64,000 bases of DNA from Serripes groenlandicus (GCA_031761405.1 JASEVX010000008.1:73274852-73338851), one strand, 5' to 3'; shown: positions 29,101 to 34,162, numbered from the stretch's first letter. Numbers and translations are program-made. Notes: generated from the sequence alone by a model not told the origin.

Positions 29101-30654
29101 AATACGAAAATAAATCGAAATTACAGTGGATTGTATCTTAATAAACTCACTGTCAGAGAGCGTCTGTATGTGGAAAGGGTTAAAATACAAAAATATAACT
29201 GTAATTACAGTGGATTGTACCTTAATAAACTCACTGCTTCAATCGTTATTTAGAAAGCTTTCCATCTTTAAACCTTTCCCACATACTACAATACTGCAGC
29301 AGACATCTTTGAAAACATACCAACAAAAGAAAAGAATGGAAAGTCTCTTTAAATGAGAGTATGTTTATCGAAAAGAGTTGAAAACATTGTGGCAAATTGA
29401 GAAACAATCTCATTAAAATCATCTCCTATTAACGCTACACATAGGATCTGAGGACAACCGATAGAGGGTCACGTTCAGACGACCTTTCCGCCAGCCAATC
29501 AGAACCTTGCTTTCACGTTTTTGAAAGTGAAAGTATAAGTCGATATTTACCAAAATAATCTATATTTAGCATGGGATCCCAATTTTCGCATAGTGATTTA
29601 CACGAGTGTATAGTTCTTATGACGACCGCATCATGGCTACAAATGCGGAAATGAGGCAAAATACCTATACAGTCTTTCCCTGACCATACAGCATCGAAAA
29701 GTGTTCTTTGCTCTGGTTTTGAATGGTCTATTTTAAATTTGCTCAACTTTGTCAATTGACGCCATTTTGAAGGTTAAGCCAAACGTTTGTTGAAACAAGT
29801 CCTCTGATTGGTTCAAATAAAAATAGCGATATTGGAAATCCGATAAAACAAGATGATGAAATTGAATGGATCGCCATCAGATCTTACATTTGGTCAGATC
29901 GTGTACTTTAGTCAGATTGATTGAGAAATTGCTCATGATGAGCAATTTCTCTATTTACCACAATGTTTTCAAAAGTCATCTGCTGCAGAGGCGTCAGAAA
30001 GCGTCTGTATGTGGGAAAGGGTTAAAACTTTCCCATCTGCAAATGCACTTTGATGCATGACCCCTCTCCATGTGGGTAGAAATTTGTATCAATTTCCAGG
30101 ACCTCTCAAGTAGCCATTGTCAATAGCTTGGTAGTTTATGTCTTTCCAACAGACAACAAATCTGCAGAACTCGATTTGGAAAACATTTTCAAAAATCTCC
30201 ATTTATATGGGAATTTCATTATTAACCCTTTCCCTCATATAGTAGCTTTCTGATGCCTCTGCAGCAGACGGCTTTTTGAAAACATAGTGACAAAAGAAGA
30301 AATTGCACAAAATGTGCAATTTCTCCTTTTGCCACAATGTTTTCCTCTTTTTGTCATAGGTTATCCATTCAATTATAGAGATTTTCCATTTTTTGACAAA
30401 ATTTGTTCAAAGTCGTCTGCTGCAGAATTGTTGTATGAGGGAAAGGGTTAAATAGAATCGAAAAACATTGTGGCAAAAAAACACGAAATTGCTTATTATG
30501 AGCAGTTTACCTTTTTGTCACAATGTTTTCACAAGTGGTCTGCAGTAGATGCATCAAAATGCATTTGCAAGTTGGAAAGGACTAAATGCAACAGACTGTT
30601 GATGTCATTTACATAAACGTGTTACGTACCTTTTCCAGCCCGTCTTGTCTCCAT
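1..30654 (-). CDS. ZMYND8: ZMYND8-type chromatin reader (PHD-bromo-PWWP), 12 visible coding exons, 3' end off window
   Basis: Coding exons in transcript order: 30654-30630, 25552-25319, 20653-20526, 17504-17361, 16397-16284, 13426-13334, 11906-11819, 9695-9640, 8797-8717, 5319-5204, 4679-4551, 2105-1. Every junction is AG/GT and phases agree, giving 3,313 nt (1,104 codons) without a stop. Order of parts: NLS near residues 116-123 (PKKRKIGR), PHD finger 137-176 (C4HC3), bromodomain about 178-294 with the acetyl-lysine Asn at 274, a Cys-rich linker, PWWP from about 322, a helical segment ending near 402, and a long Ser/Asp/Lys-rich tail. This order and the local sequence match vertebrate ZMYND8 (PRKCBP1), which reads histone marks and recruits repressor complexes in the nucleus. 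The related ZMYND11 fits less well around the NGxHNKLT stretch. The MYND finger is not seen and should lie beyond the left edge. Function is inferred from the family. Confidence 0.93.
220..585 (-). repeat. In-frame 57 bp (19-residue) tandem repeat in the ZMYND8 tail
   Basis: The unit reads [19 protein letters not shown]. There are five close copies and one degenerate copy at the right end ([17 protein letters not shown]). Copies differ by few substitutions and one loses a Glu, so the array looks recently expanded. All changes keep the frame. Confidence 0.9.
2233..2960. repeat. Degraded Helitron-like repeat with ~170 bp internal units
   Basis: It opens with the CACCTGATTTAATAG head shared with 15111, 23351 and 26380. 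About three diverged copies follow of a unit containing GGAAAACAAG, CCATGTTTTTCAACGGA and AACAATCT. It lies in intron 11. Bases 2961-3780 of the same intron show nothing I recognise. Confidence 0.6.
3787..3918. repeat. piggyBac-like MITE, short form with two identical end types
   Basis: Flanked by TTAA, with inverted ends (CCCTTTCCCTCATATAGAC / GTCTGTATGAGCCAAAGGG). Both ends are of the 'CTTTCTGACGCC' type, so it is a near-symmetrical deletion derivative of the longer element. It shares the TTAA at 3915 with the next copy. Confidence 0.75.
3915..4142. repeat. piggyBac-like MITE, full length
   Basis: A ~225 bp element opening TTAACCCTTTCC and closing GAGGGAAAGGGTTTAG. Subterminal inverted CTGCAGCAGAC / GTCTGCTGCAG lie inside, and a central palindrome (AAATTGCAC / GTGCAATTT) is intact. 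TTAA targets and CCC/GGG termini are hallmarks of the piggyBac superfamily. No transposase is encoded. Confidence 0.75.
4551..4679 (-). CDS. ZMYND8: ZMYND8 coding exon 11 (PWWP end and following helix)
   Basis: A 129 nt exon from TTTTTAAG to GTAAAG. It encodes [17 protein letters not shown], which closes the PWWP, then [23 protein letters not shown]. This matches RAWVPINNCYLMSKEIP and the helix after it in vertebrate ZMYND8. Confidence 0.94.
5204..5319 (-). CDS. ZMYND8: ZMYND8 coding exon 10 (PWWP domain)
   Basis: A 116 nt exon, in phase 0 and out in phase 2. It encodes the PWWP core: [16 protein letters not shown], where YPFWPA is the PWWP-equivalent motif, then [20 protein letters not shown] domains bind methylated histone lysine and DNA. 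Confidence 0.96.
5379..5567. repeat. piggyBac-like MITE, diverged
   Basis: TTAACCCTCTTCC at the left and GTATGTGGGAAAGGGTTTA at the right, with the GTCTGCTGCAG type subterminal motif diverged. It lies just upstream of the PWWP exon, inside intron 9. Further degraded pieces occur at 4240-4470, 5595-5765, 8090-8430 and 8920-9030. Confidence 0.6.
6449..7867. mobile_element. Pearl-like element with alternating 160/146 bp core repeats
   Basis: The left end reads AACTAGAACTATCACTGAA, as in the copies at 12026, 13565, 19141 and 26113. Seven core units start at 6721, 6881, 7027, 7187, 7333, 7493 and 7639, so spacing alternates strictly 160 and 146 bp (306 bp dimer). A (GACC)n run follows, then CAGTGACTCCTATATA and a hairpin of CCCCC and GGGGG ending TATAATT. 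This is the layout of bivalve pearl elements, thought to be non-autonomous Helitron-like. No protein is encoded. Confidence 0.75.
8717..8797 (-). CDS. ZMYND8: ZMYND8 coding exon 9 (Cys-rich linker before PWWP)
   Basis: An 81 nt, phase 0 exon encoding [15 protein letters not shown], then [11 protein letters not shown]. Its CPxCY and C residues, with KICKHE from the previous exon, match the zinc-binding linker between bromodomain and PWWP in ZMYND8. Splice sites are TTTTTTCCAG and GTAAGT. Confidence 0.94.
9640..9695 (-). CDS. ZMYND8: ZMYND8 coding exon 8 (bromodomain helix C)
   Basis: A 56 nt exon with acceptor AATTTCAG and donor GTAAGT. It encodes [18 protein letters not shown], the end of the bromodomain. 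It is much too short for ORF finders and was placed by its match to the HKLTxIAKVVIKICEHE segment of ZMYND8 and by fitting phases. Confidence 0.93.
10075..11362. mobile_element. Foldback DNA transposon with TTAA duplication (Kolobok-like)
   Basis: Terminal inverted repeats AGTGGCATTTCT and AGAAATGCAACT (one mismatch) are flanked by TTAA on both sides, a 4 bp target duplication. Long imperfect inverted arms follow (about 10337-10497 against 10943-11104, roughly 80% identical by eye, sharing CACAATAAGC and GGTATGTCACAGAAAACTA). TTAA duplication with AG termini fits Kolobok better than piggyBac. No transposase is seen. A SINE sits in the loop. Confidence 0.6.
10542..10802 (-). mobile_element. 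tRNA-headed SINE (type 1)
   Basis: Read on the minus strand, the head has a tRNA-like A box (GTGGTAGAGCGTCC) and B box (GGTTTGATCCC). The body ends in the CCGTGATATAAC-type tail shared by the other SINEs. Related copies lie at 46866-47152 and 58899-59147, with pieces at 14409 and 33000. It is nested in the foldback element at 10075. Confidence 0.7.
11819..11906 (-). CDS. ZMYND8: ZMYND8 coding exon 7 (bromodomain helix B, BC loop)
   Basis: An 88 nt exon entering in phase 0 and leaving in phase 1 (donor GTAAGT). It encodes [25 protein letters not shown]. The Asn in IIFN (residue 274) is the conserved acetyl-lysine anchor, so the pocket appears intact. Confidence 0.95.
12026..12387. mobile_element. 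Pearl-like element inserted in a MITE
   Basis: It begins CTAGAACTATCACTGAAG and ends with CTATATACCCCC, a short loop, and GGGGGTATAATT. A GACCGACCGA run precedes the hairpin. The flanks (GAGGAGAAA at the left, a degraded TGGAGCAATTCC at the right) are the middle of a piggyBac-like MITE. Confidence 0.7.
12917..13144. repeat. piggyBac-like MITE, full length
   Basis: TTAACCCTTTCCCTCATAT to GGGGAAAGGGTTAA, 228 bp, TTAA on both sides, in intron 6. The subterminal and central palindromes are present with small changes. Confidence 0.8.
13334..13426 (-). CDS. ZMYND8: ZMYND8 coding exon 6 (bromodomain ZA loop)
   Basis: A 93 nt, phase 0 exon with acceptor TCTTCAG and donor GTATTA. It encodes [25 protein letters not shown]. 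The PF and YxxYIxxxMDLxTLEK pattern is the ZA loop and helix A region of a bromodomain. Confidence 0.94.
13565..13847. mobile_element. Pearl-like element inserted in a MITE
   Basis: Same ends as 12026 (CTAGAACTATCACT; GGGATATAATT), with a GACCGACAGACAGACAGAC run before the hairpin. It lies between GAGGAGAAA and CTCTCCTTTGACCAC of a degraded MITE, the same host position as 12026. Confidence 0.7.
13978..14174. repeat. piggyBac-like MITE, older subtype
   Basis: AACCTTCTCCCGCCTGCAGA at the left, AAATTGCTC and GAGCAATTT in the centre, and GGTATGTGGGAAAGGGTTAA at the right. The left end has drifted. Confidence 0.6.
14194..14408. repeat. piggyBac-like MITE truncated at its right end
   Basis: A typical left end and centre. 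The right end stops at GAATTGTCGTATA, where SINE-like sequence begins, and the final GAGGGAAAGGG is missing. Confidence 0.7.
14409..14605 (-). repeat. SINE (type 1) fragment with a direct duplication
   Basis: The segment GATCATTCATAATGTTATCC through GTTGTTGGTATGA occurs twice in a row (about 14443-14580). It resembles the type 1 SINE body (TTATCCTGACA, CATTACAATC, GGTATGAC). Confidence 0.55.
14608..15002. repeat. Two fused piggyBac-like MITEs
   Basis: One copy starts at 14608 and is cut at the AGCTGTCTGC motif. A second starts at once with TTTAACCCTTTCCC (14774) and closes GGGAAAGGGTTAA at 15002. Its orientation is the reverse of most copies (the CATACGACAATT end is at the left). Confidence 0.7.
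15111..15697. repeat. Helitron-like repeat, CACCTGATTTAAT family
   Basis: Head CAAGAGGAACGTGATGGCCC, then CACCTGATTTAATA. The internal units contain CAAGGAAC, AAATAATTT and TTTTGGACAAGAAG. The tail CACAATAACTCAC, then GAGCCTCAAGCTCAAGTGAGC, is a palindrome. Related copies lie at 2233, 23351, 25966 and 26380. Confidence 0.6.
15821..16038. repeat. piggyBac-like MITE, full length
   Basis: TTAACCCTTTCCCTCATAT to CAGGGAAAGGGTTAA, 218 bp, in intron 5. The central palindrome is reduced. A 12 bp G run lies nearby at about 16122. Confidence 0.8.
16284..16397 (-). CDS. ZMYND8: ZMYND8 coding exon 5 (PHD-bromodomain junction)
   Basis: A 114 nt, phase 0 exon from TTTCAG to GTGAGT. It encodes the end of the PHD linker and the first bromodomain helix ([19 protein letters not shown], then [10 protein letters not shown]). 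This aligns with the AECIETQSKAMTMLT stretch of vertebrate ZMYND8. Confidence 0.94.
16978..17125 (-). mobile_element. SINE (type 3) fragment
   Basis: The (GATT)n tail, then GGGGTTTAACGCCGTTTTTA, ATATCACGGCGGCCAGTTCA and CCTACTCATGTG. This is the 3' part of the SINE seen in full at 50408. Confidence 0.6.
17361..17504 (-). CDS. ZMYND8: ZMYND8 coding exon 4 (PHD finger)
   Basis: A 144 nt, phase 0 exon encoding a whole PHD zinc finger. Ligands C137, C140, C149, C152, H157, C160, C173 and C176 form C4HC3 spacing. The core [13 protein letters not shown] and the end DWVCPECE are near-identical to the ZMYND8/ZMYND11 PHD. In the family this finger packs with the bromodomain and PWWP to read histone tails. 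The plus-strand frame at 17285-17572 is its antisense shadow. Confidence 0.96.
17904..18370. repeat. 42 bp minisatellite, 11 copies
   Basis: The unit contains CTACACTGCCGGATACC and CCCACAATATTTG. Copies are nearly identical. The 42 bp period equals 14 codons and the unit lacks stops in one frame of each strand. This yields spurious 166-167 codon frames ([14 protein letters not shown] on minus, [14 protein letters not shown] on plus). It sits in intron 3 of ZMYND8. Confidence 0.95.
18452..18690. repeat. Foldback MITE (GAGCCGTTCC family)
   Basis: Left end TGAGCCGTTCCGTAAGAAAA, then CCAACATTATGGACTCTGCG. The right half holds the complementary CGATACTATATGCAGAGTCC. The right terminus is degraded. 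Better copies lie at 41929 and 46380. Confidence 0.6.
18826..19052. repeat. piggyBac-like MITE, full length
   Basis: TTAACCCGTTCCCTCATATA to GTATGTGGGAAAGGGTTAT. The internal AAATTGCTC and GAGCAATTT palindrome is intact. Confidence 0.75.
19141..19447. mobile_element. Pearl-like element
   Basis: CTAGAAATATCACTGAAGG at the left. At the right is a GACCGACC-type run, GTGACTCCTATATAGCCCCC, and a closing GGGGGTATAATT hairpin. More diverged than the 12026 copy. Confidence 0.6.
19677..19906. repeat. piggyBac-like MITE, full length
   Basis: 230 bp with perfect TTAA flanks and CCCTTTCCC / GGGAAAGGG ends. One of the best preserved copies. Confidence 0.85.
20000..20229. repeat. piggyBac-like MITE, full length
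   Basis: 230 bp, TTAA flanks, slightly diverged left end (CCCTTACCCTAAAATAG), intact right end. Confidence 0.8.
20526..20653 (-). CDS. ZMYND8: ZMYND8 coding exon 3 (nuclear localisation signal)
   Basis: A 128 nt exon with acceptor TACCTAG and donor GTTAG. It encodes residues 87-129, including a Ser/Gly-rich run and the basic cluster [10 protein letters not shown], a classical monopartite nuclear localisation signal just before the PHD finger. It enters in phase 1 and ends in phase 0, matching both neighbours. Confidence 0.88.
20735..21087. repeat. Foldback MITE interrupted by a piggyBac-like MITE fragment
   Basis: The GAGCCGTTCC-family body (CTGCGTAATGTATCGACC; CTGATCCAGCCGACACATTC; ACTTTACGCAGAATCCAC) is split by about 20774-20905. 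The inserted piece is an internal MITE segment (ATAACCTTTGAC to GAGGCATCAGAAA). Confidence 0.6.
21287..21509. repeat. piggyBac-like MITE, reverse orientation
   Basis: TTAACCCTTTCCCTCATACG to GTGAGGGAAAGGGTTAA. The CTGACGCC end is at the right. The left stem of the central palindrome is missing (GTGGCAAATGCACG). Confidence 0.8.
21591..21782 (+). pseudogene. BEL/Pao retrotransposon pol C-terminus remnant
   Basis: The frame reads [20 protein letters not shown], then [19 protein letters not shown], ending at a TAA at 21780. The pattern (D-I-V-L, HWPxGR, DGxxRxVxV) is that of the domain ending BEL/Pao integrase regions (DUF5641). Only the last ~60 residues remain, with no reverse transcriptase or integrase core upstream. 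The A/T-rich stretch after it (to about 21950) could be LTR remnant, but I see no paired LTR. Confidence 0.6.
21956..22173. repeat. piggyBac-like MITE, full length
   Basis: TTAACCCTTTGCCTCATATA to TATGAGGGAAAGGGTTAA, 218 bp. Confidence 0.8.
22350..22505. repeat. 27 bp minisatellite, about 6 copies
   Basis: The unit contains AAATGTTCTTTGTAATATTT followed by CAAAG. The 27 bp period makes a 9-residue repeating minus-strand frame (KYYKEHFAL), which I regard as non-coding. Confidence 0.85.
22590..23290. repeat. 56 bp tandem array, about 12 copies
   Basis: The unit holds GTGAAAACCAACCTTAACG, TAAACAAGACATAAAATC and TCCTACTTAAATATTG. Copies are almost identical. Two more copies appear at 24425-24548, on the other side of the element at 23351. 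Confidence 0.95.
23351..24330. mobile_element. Helitron-like repeat with ~167 bp internal units, inserted in the 56 bp array
   Basis: Head ACAAGAGGGCCATGATGGCC and CGCTCACCTGATTTAATAG. Four internal units carry AAGCTCCGCC at 23491, 23658, 23825 and 23991 (steps of 167, 167 and 166). The tail holds GTGAGTGATCACAAAAGCTG. No coding capacity. Confidence 0.7.
24425..24548. repeat. 56 bp array, right-hand remnant (2 copies)
   Basis: Same unit as 22590-23290, with AACCTAATTGTAAACAAG in place of AACCTTAACGTAAACAAG. Confidence 0.9.
24640..25230. repeat. ~65 bp tandem array derived from a SINE tail, 9 copies
   Basis: GTAAACAAA recurs at 24659, 24724, 24789, 24854, 24917, 24981, 25047, 25109 and 25175. 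Each unit (CAGTACTAGGCTGAGAAATG, CTTGCCCAAGGGCACTCCAC) is the antisense of the type 2 SINE body (compare 50140-50215). Confidence 0.9.
25319..25552 (-). CDS. ZMYND8: ZMYND8 coding exon 2 (N-terminal, low complexity)
   Basis: A 234 nt exon bounded by TTTTTTCAG and GTACGT, residues about 9-87. It is polar and rich in Ser, Thr and Lys ([15 protein letters not shown]), and ends in a short charged segment ([16 protein letters not shown]) that may be helical. It has no domain I recognise. The N-terminus of ZMYND8 is poorly conserved, so this is assigned by splice phase. The overlapping plus-strand frame at 25228-25611 is its antisense shadow. Confidence 0.8.
25829..26102. repeat. MITE left half with a Helitron-like 3' end inserted
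   Basis: 25829-25964 is a piggyBac-like MITE from TTAACCCTTTCCC to GGAGAAATTGCACG. It breaks into GAAGTTTCATCCCAGTTGAC and the tail GATCACAATAACTCACC, TTGAGCACTTCGTGC, GGTGAGCTAAAA of the 23351 family. Confidence 0.6.
26113..26374. mobile_element. Pearl-like element
   Basis: CTAGAACTATCACTGAAG to CTTCAAAGGGGGTATAATT. The body includes CACCTTGACCTACACCATAA and GGGCCATAACTCTG. It lacks most of the tetranucleotide run. Confidence 0.65.
26380..27412. mobile_element. Helitron-like repeat carrying a nested MITE
   Basis: Head ACAAGAGGACAAACATGGTC and CTCACCTGATTTAATGG. Internal units share CCATGTTTTTCAA. The tail ATGCTCAGGTGAGCTAAAA closes it. A 214 bp piggyBac-like MITE (26497-26710) sits inside. 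Confidence 0.6.
26497..26710. repeat. piggyBac-like MITE nested in a Helitron-like repeat
   Basis: TTTATCCCTTTCCCTCATAT to ATGAGGGAAAGGGTTAA, slightly shortened near the left end (GACGCCTCTGCAGC follows directly). Confidence 0.75.
27663..27890. repeat. piggyBac-like MITE, full length
   Basis: TTAACCCTTTCCCTAATACA to GTATGTGGGAAAGGGTTAA, 228 bp, intact AAATTGCTC and GAGCAATTT palindrome. Confidence 0.8.
27977..28180. repeat. piggyBac-like MITE, reverse orientation
   Basis: TTAACCCTTTCCCTAATACG to ATGAGGGAAAGGGTTAA. The CTGCTGCAGAGGCGTCAG segment is deleted at the right end. Confidence 0.75.
28376..29245. repeat. ~85 bp array built from a MITE end, with a 256 bp trimer higher-order repeat
   Basis: Ten units. 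The first half of each (CAGAGAGCGTCTGTATGTGG, GAAAGGGTTAA) is the right terminus of the piggyBac-like MITE; the rest (AACTGACATTACAGTGG, CCTTAATAAACTCACTG) is unrelated. Unit variants A, B and C recur in order: marker positions 28486, 28572, 28657, 28742, 28828, 28913, 28998. Confidence 0.9.
29513..29755 (-). pseudogene. Possible RecQ-like helicase N-terminal fragment
   Basis: The 80-codon frame begins [20 protein letters not shown], then [14 protein letters not shown]. This resembles the start of RecQ-type helicases (RPEQ, xSGKDxxGILPTGxGKS), but the Walker A TGxGKS is lost: the frame continues HFRICSHDA without it. It looks like a broken first exon of a multicopy family. A CCAAT-type motif (CTGATTGGTT) lies just upstream on that strand. 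It could also be a chance match. Confidence 0.35.
30233..30451. repeat. piggyBac-like MITE, full length
   Basis: TTAACCCTTTCCCTCATATA to TATGAGGGAAAGGGTTAA, about 200 bp upstream of the ZMYND8 start exon in map order, so inside intron 1. A shortened relative lies at 30771-30870. Confidence 0.8.
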
Positions 30655-30692
30655 AGTGAACTATACCCTTAGTTGATGTTTATTTGATAAAT
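30630..30692 (-). CDS. ZMYND8: ZMYND8 start exon (coding part 30654-30630)
   Basis: The ATG at 30654-30652 opens METRRAGK and the exon ends in phase 1 at a GTACGT donor. An in-frame TAG lies just upstream of the ATG, so the frame cannot start earlier within this exon. A TTTCAG acceptor at 30693 suggests the exon begins at 30692, with 38 nt of 5' UTR and at least one further non-coding exon to the right, which I could not find. The exon is tiny and was accepted because its phase fits the next exon exactly. Confidence 0.75.
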
Positions 30693-32509
30693 CTGAAACC
30701 AGAAACAAATATTACTGAGTTTAAAATTAGATTTGTTTTTGTTTTTATTTTTCTTGTTTGTATATTATGTTAACCCTTTCCCTCATATAGACGCTTTATG
30801 ACGCCTCTGCAGCAGACAGCTTTTTGAAAACATGGTGACAAAAGGAGAAATTGCTCGTTTCTTGCTGCAGAAGCATCAGTGAAAAAAGTGAACATGAACA
30901 ATTGAAACCACAACTTTTTACATGCATGTATGCTAAAACCTTCAGTATTATTTTTGAAAATCGTTTGCCTTAGATGTCAAACTCAGTACACGTATTTATC
31001 AGGGATAGACATAATTTAACCCATTCCCACATACAACAAATAATGCAGCAGACGACTTTGAAAACATATAGATTAAACAATTTGTGAATAAGGGTATAAA
31101 TATTGAATAGAACAGACAATATTGCGGCAAAAGGGGATGATTGCTCATTAAGAGCAATTGGACTTTTTGCCACAATGTTTACAACTAGCTGTTATCACAA
31201 GATATGATGCCTTCATGATTTATTGAGATATATTCTATATATGTGCAAACTAGATGTTGATAAAGTCATGCTTGTAAAGTTGTATGCAGATCTGCTTCTA
31301 TGTTGATAAAGTCATTCTAGATGTTGATAAAGTGATGAAGTCATTATTGTATGGGTGAAAGGTTAACTTGACCATCAACTAACTTGATTGATGGGATAAC
31401 AGTTAAACCCTTTCCCCCTTACAATCCCCCTTGCTTATTTTGAGCAATTTCTTCTTTTGTCACTATGTTTTCAAAAAGCCGTCTGCTGCAAAGGCGTCAG
31501 AAAGCGTCTATATGAGGGAAAGGTTTAATTAACACTTTCCCACATACAACAAATCTGCAACAGACGACTTTGAAAACGGCCAGTCAAATATATGAAAATT
31601 CTATATAAATGGAAGTACAAGAATTGAACAGGGTAGAAAACATTATGGCAAAAGAAGGAATTGTTCATGATGAGCAATTTCTCCTTTTTCTATGATTTTT
31701 TTCAAAGTTGTCTGCTAAGAAGTTGTTGAGTGTCAGATTTCTGTATCAGGGAGGGGTTAAATGGATCTCAAATACCTTGGATTTTTAATAATTTGTTTTT
31801 TTTCCTTCAGATTTAGAGCATATCAGGTAGATGTTTTAACAATGTGTGTGTGTTAACAATTATTGACTGTGTAACAAAACAGGTATAACTATAACATACA
31901 TATAGTGGGGTCTAACAATTAATAACACACAATTTAAAGCCCATTCAGTCTACACATTAATCACCTGCTGAATTACACACACCCAAAAATCATGTAACAC
32001 AAAAATGAAATACACAGTTTTAACACCCAAATACATCTTTTTAAACAATGAAAACTAAATACACATTTACTATGCAATATAAAAGTGCCTGAAATTCACC
32101 TATACACTCTATTCTCTGTAATTTCTCTCTTCTTCTTTCTGTGTGTTTACATATTTATCAGGCAGCCATTTGTAATGTGGAACACATGTACTGTGGGAAA
32201 GATATCTATTTTTAGAATCACTTGAAGGGGGCCCGTTGCTTCTCTATGTAGCTGTCATGTGACCTCTGTTGTTATGGCAACCTGTATTTAATTGGACAAA
32301 AGATAGATGAAATGTTCCATATGGGGGTCCACTAGCGGGGGGGGGGGGGGGGGGGGGGGGGATTTATTCTTATCAACTTACTTTCTTTTTTTTATATATA
32401 TCTAATAATGAATATTATCTGATTATCTTATATATATATATATAGTAAATTCTAATTGTTTAAATTAATCTGTGTTTAAACTAAATCAAAATTATTTAAA
32501 TGCTTATAC
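30693..32509. other. Non-coding: intron or 5' flank of ZMYND8
   Basis: Contains truncated MITE pieces (30771-30870, 31018-31180, 31410-31530, 31535-31750) and A/T-rich unique sequence. A short RFX-like GTTGTTATGGCAACC lies at about 32267 and a G run of about 22 at 32338-32360. I found no splice-flanked coding exon and could not place the ZMYND8 promoter. Confidence 0.5.
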
Positions 32510-32745
32510 AGTTAATGTTTTATTGGTGTTTTATGCCATTTTGAGCATTTTTTCAGTTACATCACAGCCATATAAAACTTAGTCACGATCCCTGGGTAAA
32601 CAAACCAGTACTTAGGGCCAGGAAATGTGCTTTAATTGCCAAAGGGTCCCCACATACCATGTCTGATGCTCAGTAGGGATCAAAACCTGCACACCATGCA
32701 GCTAGGTTTAAATTCTCTCCACACTAAACCACTTGGTCTCTGTTC
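32510..32745 (-). mobile_element. tRNA-headed SINE (type 2), diverged
   Basis: On plus the order is tail then body: TTATTGGTGTTTTATGCC, CAGTTACATCACAGCC, ATCCCTGGGTAAACAAACC. The tRNA-like head at the right (ACTAAACCACTTGG) is degraded. Confidence 0.6.
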
Positions 32746-33121
32746 ATTCCTCCAAATAAGCCTTGTTTCAAAATTAAGTTAGTGGAAAAGGAGTCCTTAA
32801 TTTCTTTGTTATCATTTGAACCTGCAGTTCAATTGTAGAATCTAGCAGTACAGACCACATTGACATCTCTCAAGAGTGATCGATGACTTTTGTATGAAAA
32901 CAAAGTGGGAAAATGAATTTTGTTTGACTTGTGGTTTTTGCCGTTTTCAACAGTAACTTCAGTTATATCGTTTCCTAGATAATTGATGAGTACTATCAAC
33001 ATTATTTATCCTGCCAGCGATGCATCAGTTGTTATGCTATCCCAGCAACCCTGAGCACCAAGGAGGGAAGCCATTACTATGTAACCATTTGTAAAGTCTT
33101 TGGTATGACTGGACCGGGGAT

Positions 33122-33350
33122 TTAACCCTTTCCCTCATATAGATGCTTTCTGACGCCTCTGCAGCAGACAGCTTTTTGAAAACATAGTGACAAAAGAAGA
33201 AATTGCACAAAACATGCAATTTCTCCTATTGCCACAATGTTTTCCACTTTTTGTCAAAGGTTATCCATTCAACTATGGAGATTTTCTATGTTTTGACAAA
33301 ATATGTTTAAAGTTGTCTGCTGCAGATTTGTCGTATGAGGGAAAGGGTAA
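33122..33350. repeat. piggyBac-like MITE, full length
   Basis: TTAACCCTTTCCCTCATATA to TATGAGGGAAAGGGTAAA. SINE pieces lie on both sides: type 1 at 33000-33120 and a B-box-like GGGTTCAAATCC at about 33467. Confidence 0.8.
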
Positions 33351-33935
33351 ACCCTAATCTTCTGCCCCCAAGGCAGATGCTTAAAAATAACCACAGAGTT
33401 TTGGGGGTGGGGGGATTGAGTGGAAGACAGTGGTTCAGGGCCTCTTATACCAGAGGTACCGGGTTCAAATCCAATGATATGCAGCTTCAGCCTTTTGGAT
33501 TCTTCCTTACACACAGCAAAAGTACTAGTGTGGTAGCAAGGAAGCAGATATCGATAATGAATAATGATTTTAATTGCTATCAATGTAAAATAAGTAAGTT
33601 TAAACTAAAAGGAAGAAATGCCTCCTTTGAGCAATTTCTCCTTTCTACACAATGTTTTCCTCTTAGCATAAATAGTTCTCTATCGTATATAAATGTACTG
33701 TTCTGGCTCTAGGCTAAAGAATTCTTAGAATTTAGTCGTATGAGGGAAAGGGTTAATATTATAGTTACTTTCATTTATAGATATTGTCCATATTCTTGCC
33801 TAGACGATTTAAAAGTTGTCTCCTGTATATTTGTTGTATATTGGAAAGGGTAAACACACATATTTTTCAAGTTGAGCTGACATTAATTTTGTCAATCCAT
33901 AACAATTGTTTAAAAAGGAGACATTGCTGTAGGCA

Positions 33936-34162
33936 ATTTCACCCTTTCCCTCATACAACAATTATGCAGCAGACAACGTTGAACATATTTCGTCAAAAAT
34001 TGAAAATCTCTATAATTGAATGGATAACGTTACTATGACTTAAAGTGGAAAACATTGTGGCAAAAGGAGAGTTTTGAGCAATTTCTTCTTTTGTCATTAT
34101 GTTTTCAAAAAGCCGTCTGCTGCAGAGGCATCAGAAAGCGTCTATATGAGGGAAAGGGTTAA
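33936..34162. repeat. piggyBac-like MITE, reverse orientation
   Basis: ACCCTTTCCCTCATACAAC to ATATGAGGGAAAGGGTTAA. The left TTAA is lost and the left stem of the central palindrome is deleted. Confidence 0.7.

Noticed and set aside
33335..33712. 125-codon plus-strand frame
   Set aside because: It spans a MITE end and a SINE fragment. Its sequence is a translation of repeats seen elsewhere.
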